Assembly: GCA_030823955.1 (NCBI GenBank)
Contig: JAVBYO010000010.1
Span: 1 to 64,000, forward strand
Direction: 5' to 3'
Origin: Gallionellaceae bacterium
Lineage (GTDB): Bacteria; Pseudomonadota; Gammaproteobacteria; Burkholderiales; Gallionellaceae
Length of the DNA stretch: 64,000 nucleotides
This document shows, piece after piece, positions 16,778 through 26,504 of the stretch. A program made the translations under genes and the position numbers. A model generated the notes under the pieces. The model did no database searches and had not been told where the DNA came from. It was given only the letters and a program-made list of their open reading frames with translations. The number at the start of each line of letters is the position of its first letter. Positions within the stretch are counted from its first letter, which is position 1.

Positions 16778-19237
16778 TTAGCGCTGAATCAACGACGCTT
16801 CGAACTGCTCTAGAGGCACAGGCTTGCCGAAGAAGTAACCCTGATACATCAGACAGCCGTTACGCTCAAGGAAGTCGCGCTGTTCTTGCGTCTCCACACC
16901 TTCGGCGATGACTTCCATACCCAGATTGTTCGCCATGCCGATGATGGTTTGGATGATGGTGGCATCGGATGCCTTGGTGCCGATGTGCTCGATGAACGAT
17001 TTGTCGATCTTCAGTTGGTCGAGCGGCAACTGTGTCAGATAGGCCAGCGATGAATAGCCGGTGCCGAAATCGTCCATGGAGAAACTCACTCCCAGACTTT
17101 TGAGCGCCTGCATCTTGGCGATGGTGTCCGTCACATCGTCGAGCACGATGCTCTCGGTCAGCTCCAGCTTGAGCCGCTGCGGCACGATGCCTGTACGCAC
17201 GATGGTCTCCTGCACCTGCGTGACAAAATCCGGCTGGCGGAACTGGCGGCTGCTGACGTTGACGGCGAGCTGCAACGCGCACGTATGGTCGCTCGCTTCC
17301 CATATCTTGAGCTGCCGGCACGCCTCTTCCAGCACCCACTGCCCGATGGGGATGATGAGTCCGCTCTCTTCAGCGAGCGGGATGAATTGCACCGGCGAAA
17401 TCATTCCGCGCTCGGGATGTATCCAGCGCAGCAACACCTCCGCCCCCTGCACACATCCGTCGGAGTTGATCTGCATCTGGTAGTAGAGACGAAGCTCCTG
17501 TTTGCGCAACGCATCGCGCAAACCCCTTTCGAGCAACGCGCGCGCCTCCAGCTCGTCCTGCATCACCGGATCGAAGAAACGGAAGGTGTTGCGCCCGGAT
17601 TTCTTCGCCTCATACATGGCGGTATCGGCCTGTTTGAGCAACTCGTCGAGTTTTTCCTTGTAATCGAAGAACAGCGTGATGCCCATACTCGACGAACAGT
17701 GGAAATCGTTGCCATCCAACAGATAGGGATAATTGAGGGCCTCCAGTACCTTTTCGCCCACGCCTCTTGTCTGCACGGCAGCTTGTGCACGGTCTTCACT
17801 CAGCCCCTCCAGCAGCAACACGAACTCATCGCCGCCGAAACGCGCCACCGTATCACCCTCGCGTATACACGCCTGCAAACGTTTGGCCACCTCGATCAGC
17901 AACATGTCGCCGATGCCGTGCCCCCTGGTGTCGTTCAGCGTCTTGAAGTTGTCGAGGTCGATAAACAGCAATGCTCCCCCTGTCCTGTTGCGCGCGCCGT
18001 TCGCCACCGCCTGGCGCAGACGATCCAGCAGCATGCGCCGGTTCGGCAACTGGCTGAGCGAATCATAGAAAGCGAGGTGATGTATCTCGTTCTCGGCGCG
18101 TTTGCGCTCGGTGAAATCAATGAAGGTGCCGACGTAGTTCGCGGCCTCGTTGTTCTTGTCGACCACTGCGGTGATGTTCAGCCACGCGGGGAACTCTTCC
18201 CCACTCTTGCGCTTGTTCCATATCTCGCCTTGCCAATTGTTCTCACATCGCAGACGCTCCCACATACGCTGGAAGAATTCCGCATCCTGCCGGTCCGATT
18301 TGAGCAAGGCCGGATTTTTGCCGACCACCTCATTCGCCTTGTAGCCGGTAAGCTCGGTGAACGCCTGGTTGACACGAATGATCACCGCATTTTTATCGGT
18401 CACCATCATCGCCTCTTCCGTCTCGAAGGCAATGGCGGCGATACGCAAAGCCGCCTCGCGCTCTTCCTGTACCGCCATCATGTCGTTGAACGCATGCGCC
18501 ATGCTCGCGATGTCGCGCGGCCCGCCCGGCTCGGCACGCACTTGCGATTCCCCCATCTGTGCACGGCCCATACTGGAAGACAATTGTTCGAGCGGCCGTG
18601 CCATGTTGCGCGTGAGATAACGGATCAGGAACAAAAACAGTAACGCAAAGGAGAGCGAGGTCACCAGATTGGAGAGAAAGATGTCGGAGGTCATGCGCGT
18701 CAGCGCCGCCTTGCTCATCACCACGGAAACATGGCCGAGCAACTCCGGCGTAGATGCCTCTCCGAACGGCGACTCGGTTATCGGCTGCGAATAGACCGGT
18801 GCATCGAAGTGCCACGCCTCGGCGTTCTCCGCATCGAGCATGGCGGCAGCCTGCAAACCTGAAGTCTGCCCGGTTTGATGCAGGAATTTTTTCGGGTCGA
18901 TGTCGCCGCGCACCAACAGGATCTGTCCATTGGCCTGACGTATCTCCAGCGCGATTACGCCGGGGAAAGACATGGTGGCACTCACTGCTTCAGCAGCATT
19001 GTCGGCAGACGCGAAGATCAGCGCCAGCGAGCTTTGCCGCGCCAGATTCTCGGTAATGTGCTGGCCCTGCTCGACCAGGTCGTTGCGCACACGCTCGTTC
19101 ACCTGCCATGAACCCGCGACAGACGAAAGCAATGCGAGGACGAGTATCCCCACCGTGACCACGATGCTGAGCTGGCGCTGGAAAGTAAGCTGGCGGAAGA
19201 ACGGGGCGAGGAATCTTTTCATATCGTCGCGCCTCAT
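16778..19237 (-). CDS. membrane PAS-GGDEF-EAL c-di-GMP signalling protein
   Basis: An 819-residue protein. Order: TM1 (about 20-42), periplasmic domain, TM2 (about 190-210), HAMP (about 205-260), PAS (about 265-385), GGDEF (about 390-555) and EAL (about 562-815). The cyclase site is intact (RFGGDEFVLLL). The phosphodiesterase site also looks intact: EVLLRW, NVSSRQF, ELTES, DDFGTGYSSL, K in LKIDKSFI and EGVET. It may therefore do both reactions or be switched between them. Its ATG overlaps the stop of the upstream periplasmic binding protein by 4 bases (ATGA), suggesting that protein feeds its periplasmic sensor domain. Confidence 0.92.
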   Translation of the reverse strand: MRRDDMKRFLAPFFRQLTFQRQLSIVVTVGILVLALLSSVAGSWQVNERVRNDLVEQGQHITENLARQSSLALIFASADNAAEAVSATMSFPGVIALEIRQANGQILLVRGDIDPKKFLHQTGQTSGLQAAAMLDAENAEAWHFDAPVYSQPITESPFGEASTPELLGHVSVVMSKAALTRMTSDIFLSNLVTSLSFALLFLFLIRYLTRNMARPLEQLSSSMGRAQMGESQVRAEPGGPRDIASMAHAFNDMMAVQEEREAALRIAAIAFETEEAMMVTDKNAVIIRVNQAFTELTGYKANEVVGKNPALLKSDRQDAEFFQRMWERLRCENNWQGEIWNKRKSGEEFPAWLNITAVVDKNNEAANYVGTFIDFTERKRAENEIHHLAFYDSLSQLPNRRMLLDRLRQAVANGARNRTGGALLFIDLDNFKTLNDTRGHGIGDMLLIEVAKRLQACIREGDTVARFGGDEFVLLLEGLSEDRAQAAVQTRGVGEKVLEALNYPYLLDGNDFHCSSSMGITLFFDYKEKLDELLKQADTAMYEAKKSGRNTFRFFDPVMQDELEARALLERGLRDALRKQELRLYYQMQINSDGCVQGAEVLLRWIHPERGMISPVQFIPLAEESGLIIPIGQWVLEEACRQLKIWEASDHTCALQLAVNVSSRQFRQPDFVTQVQETIVRTGIVPQRLKLELTESIVLDDVTDTIAKMQALKSLGVSFSMDDFGTGYSSLAYLTQLPLDQLKIDKSFIEHIGTKASDATIIQTIIGMANNLGMEVIAEGVETQEQRDFLERNGCLMYQGYFFGKPVPLEQFEASLIQR

Positions 19238-20448
19238 TGCTCGGGGAAGGCCATGTCAAAACTCTGCAATCTGCCGGTGCTCAGCCCCAGGTGTTTGGCC
19301 GTGCGCAGATTGACCGCCATCAACACTTCACGCAGCGGTGACAGGGCCGGCTCTCCGCGCCGCCCCTCGGCGATGATACTGAGCGCATTGCCCGCCAGAT
19401 GACGCCCCAGCTCGACATTGTCGGGATACAGGGAGAACAGCACGCCGCGCTTCACATGGCTGAAGCTGCTGGAGAACACCGCCAGATTGCTGGCCCACGA
19501 TTCTTGCAGTACCAGCGGCAGTACGCTGCTCTCCTCCACCGTGGTGGAATCCTGCGGCAACCACAACGCATCGCGCGAGCTGTCGGCGCTTGAAAGTATC
19601 TCCTGATAGGCGCGCATGGCACTGCGCAGGTCTTGTGCCGGATAGACCACCAACTCCAAACCCTGCTTGCGTGCGCCCTCCCGCGCCAACTCCATCAGCC
19701 ATTCGTTCTGGCGCGGGTCATATACGGTGAATATGCGCCGCACCTTGGGCATCATCCCCTTCAGACGCGAGAACAGCAGTGCCGGATCGGGGGAGAGCGT
19801 GTTCACATGCTGGTTGCGTGCACCGCTCTCCGGCGAGGACAACACGCCGCCCACCACCACATCGATATCGCCATCCAGCCCGGTAGTAGCCTTCACCCCC
19901 TGCCGCCCCAGCGCGATCACCACCCTGGTATCGGAGCGGCGTAACGAGTCGTTCAACTCACCCGCATTTGAATTGGCTCCCACCGCAAAACTGGTGACAC
20001 GCCCTTTGGCTTTATCCTCGATACCTTCGATGATTTGCCTGAACACACTGCGGTACGGCTCGCCAATGTCGGGATAGATCACCGCGATATTGCCCAAGCC
20101 GGTAGCCTGCGCCACTTTGTTCGCGATCTTGCTGTACGCGTTCGCGGTGACGGGGCCAGCGACCCAGATCGGAAAGACCATGACATCGGACAACGCATCG
20201 ATGGAACTGAATAGTTCGGCATCGCTTGCATCAGCTTCGGGCGGCGAGCCGTAACCCAGCCCTACGGCACGAATGGCTCCAATCTCAACCTCCCCTTGTT
20301 GCAACAAAGGGACGCTGAGATTGGAATCATCCGAAATCGCCCATGCGGGCATCGTTACAAAGGCCGCGAGCAGACACGCACCCAGACCGCGCCGGGAACC
20401 CCAAAACGGCACAGCGCCGAATAGTGAAGATACAGGGAACATGCTCAT
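19234..20448 (-). CDS. periplasmic ABC-type substrate-binding protein, signalling-coupled
   Basis: A 404-residue protein with a signal peptide (LGACLLAAFVTMPAWA, cut near 37). The body resembles the ABC_sub_bind family: IANKVAQATGLGNIAVIYPD and later KVRRIFTVYDPRQNEWLM have the two-lobed binding-protein look. No permease or ATPase is nearby. Instead it overlaps the GGDEF-EAL gene by 4 bases, so it probably acts as the ligand sensor for that protein rather than in uptake. The ligand is unknown. Confidence 0.8.
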   Translation of the reverse strand: MSMFPVSSLFGAVPFWGSRRGLGACLLAAFVTMPAWAISDDSNLSVPLLQQGEVEIGAIRAVGLGYGSPPEADASDAELFSSIDALSDVMVFPIWVAGPVTANAYSKIANKVAQATGLGNIAVIYPDIGEPYRSVFRQIIEGIEDKAKGRVTSFAVGANSNAGELNDSLRRSDTRVVIALGRQGVKATTGLDGDIDVVVGGVLSSPESGARNQHVNTLSPDPALLFSRLKGMMPKVRRIFTVYDPRQNEWLMELAREGARKQGLELVVYPAQDLRSAMRAYQEILSSADSSRDALWLPQDSTTVEESSVLPLVLQESWASNLAVFSSSFSHVKRGVLFSLYPDNVELGRHLAGNALSIIAEGRRGEPALSPLREVLMAVNLRTAKHLGLSTGRLQSFDMAFPEQ

Positions 20449-20753
20449 CTATTTATTTGGTGTTATCCACACGCCCTCTCTGTCAGCCAGAATCCGGGCT
20501 GAATTCTCTTTCAGATTCCGCGCCGCCCCCATTACCTGCCGGATCATCCCCATGCTGTGCGCGTCTCCGGCACACCTTGATTAAACACGATAATATCAGT
20601 CTTTGTGCTGACCTTGTACCCTTCGTGGTTAATAAATTTAAATTGCGGTAGCATGCTCGCCTATAAAAATAACCGGCTATAGACCGGTATGCCAATTTTC
20701 ATCAGCGCAACAGCGGTGATTGGTCGTGCAACACCCCTTAGGAGGGGTCCGCT
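20449..20753. other. 305-base divergent intergenic region
   Basis: It lies between the binding-protein gene (minus) and the ThDP enzyme (plus). I see a possible -10 TAGCAT followed by GCTCGCC at 20649-20661, a small palindrome ACCGG-N7-CCGGT near 20669-20686, and a strong Shine-Dalgarno AGGAGGGG about 6 bases before the ThDP enzyme ATG. No convincing ORF is present. Confidence 0.5.
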
Positions 20754-22568
20754 ATGGGCAATACAATTTCACCTGCTCCAGCACAGGCCGCAGAAGTGGC
20801 CGATTTGCTGGTGGCCTATCTGGAGCATCTCGGCGTCGAATACGTGTTCGGTGTGCCCGGCGGCGCCATCGAGCCCCTGTTCAACGCCATGGCGCGCAGC
20901 CAACGGCGCGGAGGACTCAGGCCCATCGTGGCGCGGCATGAAGCAGGAGCGGCGTTCATGGCCGACGGTTATGCGCGCGAGACCGGTCGCCTGGGCGTGT
21001 GTTGCGCCACGTCCGGCCCCGGCTCCACCAACATGATCACCGGCGTGGCCTGCGCCCACGATAACAATGTCCCGCTACTGGCGATCAGCGGGCTTCCCAT
21101 TCTGTCTTCTTTCGGCAGAGGCGCATTGCAGGAATCCTCCAGCACCGGCGTCAACGCTTTTGCCATGTTCGACCATTGCACCCGCTACAACGCCATGGTG
21201 TCCCACGTCAGTCAGTTTGAGCGCAAACTGACCAACGCCCTGATGAAAGCACATCACGCTCCCGGCGGCCCCGTACATTTGGCGGTTCCCCTCGATATCC
21301 TGCGTGACGCGGCACCGAGCGCCACGCCCACTTACGATCTGGCGACCCTGTACAAACAGGAACCGGTTTTGATCGACCTCCATGCCGTACAGCGGCTCAA
21401 AGAAGAACTGTTGCACTCACCGCGCGTAGCATTTGTGATCGGTGCCTCGTGCATTGAGGCGATCGAAGCAATCATGCTCCTCGTCAAACTCACCGATGCG
21501 TTATTCATCACCACCCCGGATGCCAAGGGCTACATCAATCCCCGCCACCCGGCTTATTGCGGGGTGTTCGGCTTGGGTGGCCACGCCAGTGCGCACAACC
21601 TTCTGGCCGGTGCGCCGGATATTGTGCTGGCATTCGGCACCGGCTTCAGCGAGTTTGTCAGCGGCGGCTGGTGCGACTCGCTGCTCAATGAGCGCCTGAT
21701 ACACATCGACAATTCCGAAGACAACCTGATGCGCTCCCCGATGTCCAAGTTCCATGTGCGCGGCAGCATCCGTGCGATATGCGAACACCTGATCGGACTG
21801 CTGAAAAACGACCCGGCATTCAACATCAAGAGCGCAGAAGAACCCATGGGGAATTTCAGCCGCCTCCAGGCCGGAGTCACCCTGCTATCGCCGGAAAGCT
21901 ACGACTCCGAAGCCACACCGATCAAGCCGCAGCGCCTGATGAAGACATTGTCCGAGCGCTGCCCGCCCGACACGCGCTTTCTTGCCGACTCCGGCAACAG
22001 CATGGTGTGGTCGACGCATTACCTGCAACCCCACGACAGGCGCATCAAACCGGAGCGGACGGCCAGCAAAGTGCCGCGCGAATCTCACGTTAATCAACGC
22101 TCGGGAACCGCCAGCTGGTTGCGCGTGATGATGGATTTTTGCCCCATGGGATGGGCCATCGGCGCGGCAGTCGGCATTGCACGCGGCAATCCGGCATGCC
22201 CGGTGGTGTGTATCACCGGAGATGGCGCTTTTCTGATGAGCGGGCAGGAAATCACGGTCGCTGCCGAGGAAATGCTCACCGTCGTATTCGTCATACTCAA
22301 CGACAGTGCGCTGGGCATGGTCAAACACGGCCAGCGCTTAGCGGGGGCCGAGCCTATCGGCCACGAGCTGCCGCAGGTCGATTACCGCAAACTTGTGCAA
22401 GCCATGGGCATCCCCGGCCACGTCATCCATTCTCCGCAGGAACTGGATGCCCTCGATTTCGACGCGATCCTGCGACACCCGGGGCCGACGCTACTCGACG
22501 TGCGCATCGATGGCGAAGAAGTGCCCCCCATGATGCTGCGCATGAAAACACTGGGAACATTGAAATGA
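20754..22568 (+). CDS. thiamine diphosphate-dependent enzyme, acetolactate synthase-like
   Basis: A 604-residue ThDP enzyme with the full three-domain layout: N-terminal Pyr domain with catalytic Glu about 63 (ARHEAGAAFMADGYAR), a central domain, and a C-terminal PP domain with the ThDP/Mg motif starting GDGAFLMSG (about 490) and ending in LNDSALGMV. Such enzymes form or break bonds next to a carbonyl. No small regulatory subunit follows; instead two citrate-synthase-like genes do, so it is probably not the housekeeping IlvB. The substrate is unknown. Its stop overlaps a possible 53-codon ORF. Confidence 0.85.
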   Translation: MGNTISPAPAQAAEVADLLVAYLEHLGVEYVFGVPGGAIEPLFNAMARSQRRGGLRPIVARHEAGAAFMADGYARETGRLGVCCATSGPGSTNMITGVACAHDNNVPLLAISGLPILSSFGRGALQESSSTGVNAFAMFDHCTRYNAMVSHVSQFERKLTNALMKAHHAPGGPVHLAVPLDILRDAAPSATPTYDLATLYKQEPVLIDLHAVQRLKEELLHSPRVAFVIGASCIEAIEAIMLLVKLTDALFITTPDAKGYINPRHPAYCGVFGLGGHASAHNLLAGAPDIVLAFGTGFSEFVSGGWCDSLLNERLIHIDNSEDNLMRSPMSKFHVRGSIRAICEHLIGLLKNDPAFNIKSAEEPMGNFSRLQAGVTLLSPESYDSEATPIKPQRLMKTLSERCPPDTRFLADSGNSMVWSTHYLQPHDRRIKPERTASKVPRESHVNQRSGTASWLRVMMDFCPMGWAIGAAVGIARGNPACPVVCITGDGAFLMSGQEITVAAEEMLTVVFVILNDSALGMVKHGQRLAGAEPIGHELPQVDYRKLVQAMGIPGHVIHSPQELDALDFDAILRHPGPTLLDVRIDGEEVPPMMLRMKTLGTLK

Positions 22569-22726
22569 ATAAAGCACGGATGTGCATTGTGGCCAATAAC
22601 TCTCCGCAAAGGAAAATGATGGACAGACTCAAAGAGGGGGCCAAACTGATTAGGTTGAACATGTATATACAAATCTCACTTCGGTTGAGCGTTGGATATC
22701 AATATCGGGGAACACATGAGCAATAA
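22565..22726 (+). CDS. possible small basic ORF, 53 aa
   Basis: The ATG overlaps the stop of the ThDP gene (ATGA) and the ORF runs to 22726, overlapping the start of the next gene by 11 bases. The product is rich in Lys, Arg and Met (SPQRKMMDRLKEGAKLIRL) and matches no family I know. There is no clear ribosome site; translation could be coupled. It may equally be non-coding leader for the following gene. Confidence 0.3.
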   Translation: MNKARMCIVANNSPQRKMMDRLKEGAKLIRLNMYIQISLRLSVGYQYRGTHEQ

Positions 22727-23522
22727 CCCCGACACCATTCACACGCGCATCTGGCGCGAAGAAGCCGAGCCCGACAATCCTTTCGCCACACGCACGGCTT
22801 ATTGCCGTGGCTACGATGTCTTCGGCCAGATGCTGGGCAATACGCGCTGGATCGAAATGTTGGTGCTGCTGTTCCGCGACGAATTGCCCGATGCTGCCCA
22901 GCTCGACATGCTGGAAGCGCTGGCGGTCGCACTCGCCAATCCGGGCCCGCGCGACCCGTCGATACACGCCGCCATGTGCGGCGGCGTGGGAGGCTCCAGC
23001 GCCGCCGCCGCCCTGATCGCGGCCCTCTCCGTAGGTGCGGGACGATATCGCGGCGCGCGCGATGTATTCGATGCCATGAGTGCTTGGCAGGCTTGCGGCA
23101 CCGATGTGGAAATCTGGCGTGCCTACAGTCTGCGCGATACGCAGGACGACATCGCAGATACCTGGCCACGACGCGAACATGCGCCGGGCTTCGACCCTCA
23201 CGGCGTATCCACTGCCGCCAGCGTGCGCCAATTGCTGGAAACGCTGGCGCGCATCGGCGCTACGCCGCGCCTGTGCTGGCTGGCCGCACAACGTCTGGAA
23301 CTGGAGAAAGCTGTCGGTCTCCCGCTGGACATCGGCGGTGTTGCCGCAGCCGCATTCGCGGATTTGTGCTTCCAGCCCAACGAAGGGGAAATGCTCTATC
23401 TGCTGCTGCGCCTGCCCGGTGCGGCGGCGCATGCGCTGGAGCAGGAGCGCTACGGCTACAAACAATTCCCTTTTTATCCGGTCGAGCTGAGGGACGACCC
23501 CGCCACCAAGGAGACACCATGA
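22716..23522 (+). CDS. citrate synthase-like protein (citryl-CoA lyase type), first of pair
   Basis: A 268-residue protein of the citrate synthase fold, about two-thirds of normal length, related to proteins annotated citryl-CoA lyase. Recognisable parts are NPGPRDPSIHAAMCGGVGG, GAGRYRGARDVFDAM (where synthases have the GPxHGGA His loop) and AAAHALEQERYGYKQFPF. I do not see the two active-site histidines of true citrate synthase in their usual contexts. The start at 22716 has GGGG 6 bases upstream. It overlaps the next, related gene by 4 bases (ATGA); the two may form a hetero-oligomer. Confidence 0.75.
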   Translation: MSNNPDTIHTRIWREEAEPDNPFATRTAYCRGYDVFGQMLGNTRWIEMLVLLFRDELPDAAQLDMLEALAVALANPGPRDPSIHAAMCGGVGGSSAAAALIAALSVGAGRYRGARDVFDAMSAWQACGTDVEIWRAYSLRDTQDDIADTWPRREHAPGFDPHGVSTAASVRQLLETLARIGATPRLCWLAAQRLELEKAVGLPLDIGGVAAAAFADLCFQPNEGEMLYLLLRLPGAAAHALEQERYGYKQFPFYPVELRDDPATKETP

Positions 23523-24331
23523 TTGGCCCCGAATTATTGGCTGCCCATGCCGGCATCCTGCGCACCCAGGTCGGCGCTTGCTGGCCAGGCACGCGCGCGG
23601 TGTTTCGCGGTCACGATCTGCATAAGGATTTGCACGCTGCCGACTGGCTGGAACTGTACCTGTTCGGCATCACCGGACGTCGCTTTACCCCGCAGCAAGT
23701 CAAACTGCTGCACGGCCTCTGGGTGCTGACCAGCTACCCCGATGCGCGCATCTGGAACAACCGTGTCGCCGCCCTGGCGGGCAGCAGCCGCAGCAGCCCG
23801 GTGCTGGGCTTGAGTGCGGCGCTGGCGGTTTCCGAAGCGCGCATCTACGGCGGTGGCCCCGGTCTGCGCGCCATCGACTTCTTCCAGCGTGCCGCTAAAG
23901 CTGCCGCTTGCGGTCAGGCACTGCGCGATTTCATCGCGGAGGAACTCAAATCGCGCCATATTTACGGCTATGGTCGCCCTATCGATTCCTGCGACGAACG
24001 CTTGCCTTGGCTCGCCGGCCTTGCCAAGGAACAGGGTCTGGATCAGGGGCCGCATTTCAAAATGGCGCACGAGGTCGAAACCATCCTACTGGAGATGGGT
24101 AAAACCAATTTACGCATGAACTACGCGGGCATGACAGCAGCCCTAGGTGCCGATTTAGGGCTGACGCCCAGAGAGTTTCACCTTTTTCGCGTGCCGATGT
24201 TCCTCGCCGGGATGCCACCGTGCTGGATGGAAGCCGCAGAAAAGCCCGCAGGGACATTGTTTCCGATCCCCTGTGAAAAAATTGCCTACGAAGGTGTGCC
24301 AATACGGCCATGGCAAGGTAGAATCGCCTGA
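23519..24331 (+). CDS. citrate synthase-like protein, second of pair
   Basis: A 270-residue protein, translationally coupled (ATGA) to the preceding citrate-synthase-like gene. The middle region VLGLSAALAVSEARIYGGGPGLRA aligns with the CoA/oxaloacetate loop region, and ILLEMGKTNLRMNYAGMTAALGADLGL resembles the C-terminal helical part. The canonical catalytic His positions are again not evident. The paralogous pair behind a ThDP enzyme suggests a short acyl-CoA pathway; substrate and direction are unknown. I give the start at the overlap; the frame is open further upstream only as a shadow of the first gene. Confidence 0.7.
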   Translation: MIGPELLAAHAGILRTQVGACWPGTRAVFRGHDLHKDLHAADWLELYLFGITGRRFTPQQVKLLHGLWVLTSYPDARIWNNRVAALAGSSRSSPVLGLSAALAVSEARIYGGGPGLRAIDFFQRAAKAAACGQALRDFIAEELKSRHIYGYGRPIDSCDERLPWLAGLAKEQGLDQGPHFKMAHEVETILLEMGKTNLRMNYAGMTAALGADLGLTPREFHLFRVPMFLAGMPPCWMEAAEKPAGTLFPIPCEKIAYEGVPIRPWQGRIA

Positions 24332-24416
24332 AAATTCCAGGACGCACGCTGCATGCGTTGGGATTTAACAGGAACAAGCCGCTGTGTCGGCAAGCTCTAC
24401 ACCAGAGGGAGAAAAA

Positions 24417-26504
24417 ATGAAAAATCCGTATCGGCTCCTTTTTCCGCTTACCCTGATCTCGCTCTCCATTTCCTGTGCCTTTGCCCAATCCGAGGAAGAA
24501 GAACTGGCCTTGATCTACGGCGATAAAACCAATATCAGCATCGCCACCGGCAATCAGCAAACGCTCCGCCGTGCGCCTGCCGTGACATCGGTGATCACTG
24601 CCGAAGATATCGCCGCGATGGGGGCAACCGATCTGGATGAGGCGCTGGAAACGGTACCGGGTCTGCACGTTTCCCACAGCTCCCTCAGCTACACACCTCT
24701 GTATGTTATTCGCGGCATCTACAGCACCAACAATCCGCAAACCCTGATGCTACAGAACGGCATCCCCACCACCACCCTATTCACCGGCAGTAAAGGCAAT
24801 GCTTGGGGCGGCCTACCGTTGGAAAATATCGCCCGCATCGAAATCATCCGAGGTCCCGGATCTGCCTTGTACGGTGCCGACGCTTATGCCGGGGTCATCA
24901 ACATCATCACCAAAACAGCGGCAGACACACCGGGCACGAGTGTCGGTGCGCGTTACGGCTCTTTCAACACCAAGGATGCCTGGGTGCAACACGGCGGGAA
25001 ATGGGGAGCACTAGACGCGGCAGCCTATGTGCGGGTGGGGGGCACCGACGGATACAAACAAACAATCACAGCTGATGCCCAGAGTCGGCTTGACCGCATT
25101 TTCACCACGTCCGCGTCACTCGCCCCAGGTACAAACTATATCGCTCACGATGCCATCGACGCCAGCCTCGACCTGTCCTACGACAAGTGGCGCCTGCGTA
25201 CCGGCTACAAATTACGCAACAACCTGCAACTCGGTGCCGGTGTCGCTTCCGCCCTGGATCCCGTAGGTTCGGAAACAAGCGAGCGCATTACCACCGACCT
25301 GTCTTGGACCTCCCCCAACGTGTCGCAAGACTGGGGGCTGGGTTTCGATGCCAGCGTGCTGCAATACAACGACACCATCATTAACCCGTTGGTGATCTAC
25401 CCGGCGGGAGTGAGATTTTCCACGGGCACGTTCCCCGACGGCATGATCGGCGCTCCGGAAAAATGGGAACGTAATGTGCGGCTTTCCGCTTTTGCCAGCT
25501 ACACGGGATTCGACAAACATCAACTGCGTTTTGGTGTGGGCCACGACGATTTATATTTGTACAAAACGGCGGAACGTAAAAACTTCACGCTTTCCGCAAC
25601 GGGTTCGCCGATACCGACCGGTTCGCTCCTCGACTTCTCCAACACCACGCCCTTCATGCTGCCGCAACGGCGATTTATCGATTACCTGTATGCTCAGGAT
25701 GAATGGAGTTTCACCCGCGACTGGACTTTGACCGCAGGTGTGCGCCACGACAGCTATTCTGATTTCGGCGGCACCACTAATCCGCGCATGGCGCTGGTAT
25801 GGGATGCAACGCTAGACCTGACCGCGAAACTGCTCTACGGACAGGCTTTCCGCGCACCCTCTTTCGCCGAGAAATACAGCATCAATAACCCGGTGCAGCA
25901 GGGCAACCCCAACCTGCGCCCGGAAACCAACCAGACATGGGAGGCCGCGTTCTCTTGGCAAGCCCGCAATGACACTCAGCTCAATCTGAATTTCTTCCGC
26001 TATGAAATGCAGGACATCATCCGCCTCGTGGCCAACACGGCACCTGCGGTCGGATCAACCTACAACAACACCGGCAAGCAGCACGGCAGCGGTATGGAGC
26101 TGGAAGCCGTGTGGGATGCCAGCAGCAAAATACGCCTGACGGGGAACTATTCATTTCAGGAGTCCATCGACGATGCCACCGGCAAAGACGCCGGCTATTC
26201 GCCCCATCACCGCATCTACCTGCGCACCGATTGGCGCTATGCAAGCGGCTGGTTCGCCAGCGCGCAGTTCAACCAGGTCATGGATCGGCGGCGTACTTCC
26301 GGCGATACCCGCCCCCAAGTACCGGACTACGCTACGGTGGATCTGACCATGCGCAGCCCGAGCAAAGGTTCGTGGGATTTCTCTACCTCCGTGCGCAACC
26401 TGTTTAACGCCGATGTCCGCGAGCCTACGGCACCCCTGCTGATCCCCAACGATCTGCCAATGGCACCGCGCTCCCTGTGGGTAGAGGCGGCGTACAAAAT
26501 ATAA
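24417..26504 (+). CDS. TonB-dependent outer membrane receptor
   Basis: A 695-residue receptor. Signal peptide (about 1-24, cut after CAFA), plug domain (about 45-165: VTSVITAEDIAAMGATDLDEAL ... VINIITKT) and a 22-strand-type barrel ending in WVEAAYKI with the terminal aromatic/Ile pattern. The start at 24417 has GAGGGAG upstream. It imports a large ligand, perhaps a siderophore or other metal chelate, using TonB-ExbBD encoded elsewhere. It follows the citrate-synthase-like pair after 85 bases; no Fur box is obvious, so the ligand remains open. Confidence 0.9.
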   Translation: MKNPYRLLFPLTLISLSISCAFAQSEEEELALIYGDKTNISIATGNQQTLRRAPAVTSVITAEDIAAMGATDLDEALETVPGLHVSHSSLSYTPLYVIRGIYSTNNPQTLMLQNGIPTTTLFTGSKGNAWGGLPLENIARIEIIRGPGSALYGADAYAGVINIITKTAADTPGTSVGARYGSFNTKDAWVQHGGKWGALDAAAYVRVGGTDGYKQTITADAQSRLDRIFTTSASLAPGTNYIAHDAIDASLDLSYDKWRLRTGYKLRNNLQLGAGVASALDPVGSETSERITTDLSWTSPNVSQDWGLGFDASVLQYNDTIINPLVIYPAGVRFSTGTFPDGMIGAPEKWERNVRLSAFASYTGFDKHQLRFGVGHDDLYLYKTAERKNFTLSATGSPIPTGSLLDFSNTTPFMLPQRRFIDYLYAQDEWSFTRDWTLTAGVRHDSYSDFGGTTNPRMALVWDATLDLTAKLLYGQAFRAPSFAEKYSINNPVQQGNPNLRPETNQTWEAAFSWQARNDTQLNLNFFRYEMQDIIRLVANTAPAVGSTYNNTGKQHGSGMELEAVWDASSKIRLTGNYSFQESIDDATGKDAGYSPHHRIYLRTDWRYASGWFASAQFNQVMDRRRTSGDTRPQVPDYATVDLTMRSPSKGSWDFSTSVRNLFNADVREPTAPLLIPNDLPMAPRSLWVEAAYKI

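Noticed and set aside
17285-18643. 452-residue plus-strand ORF
   Set aside because: Antisense to the GGDEF-EAL gene; it has no recognisable motif and no ribosome site.
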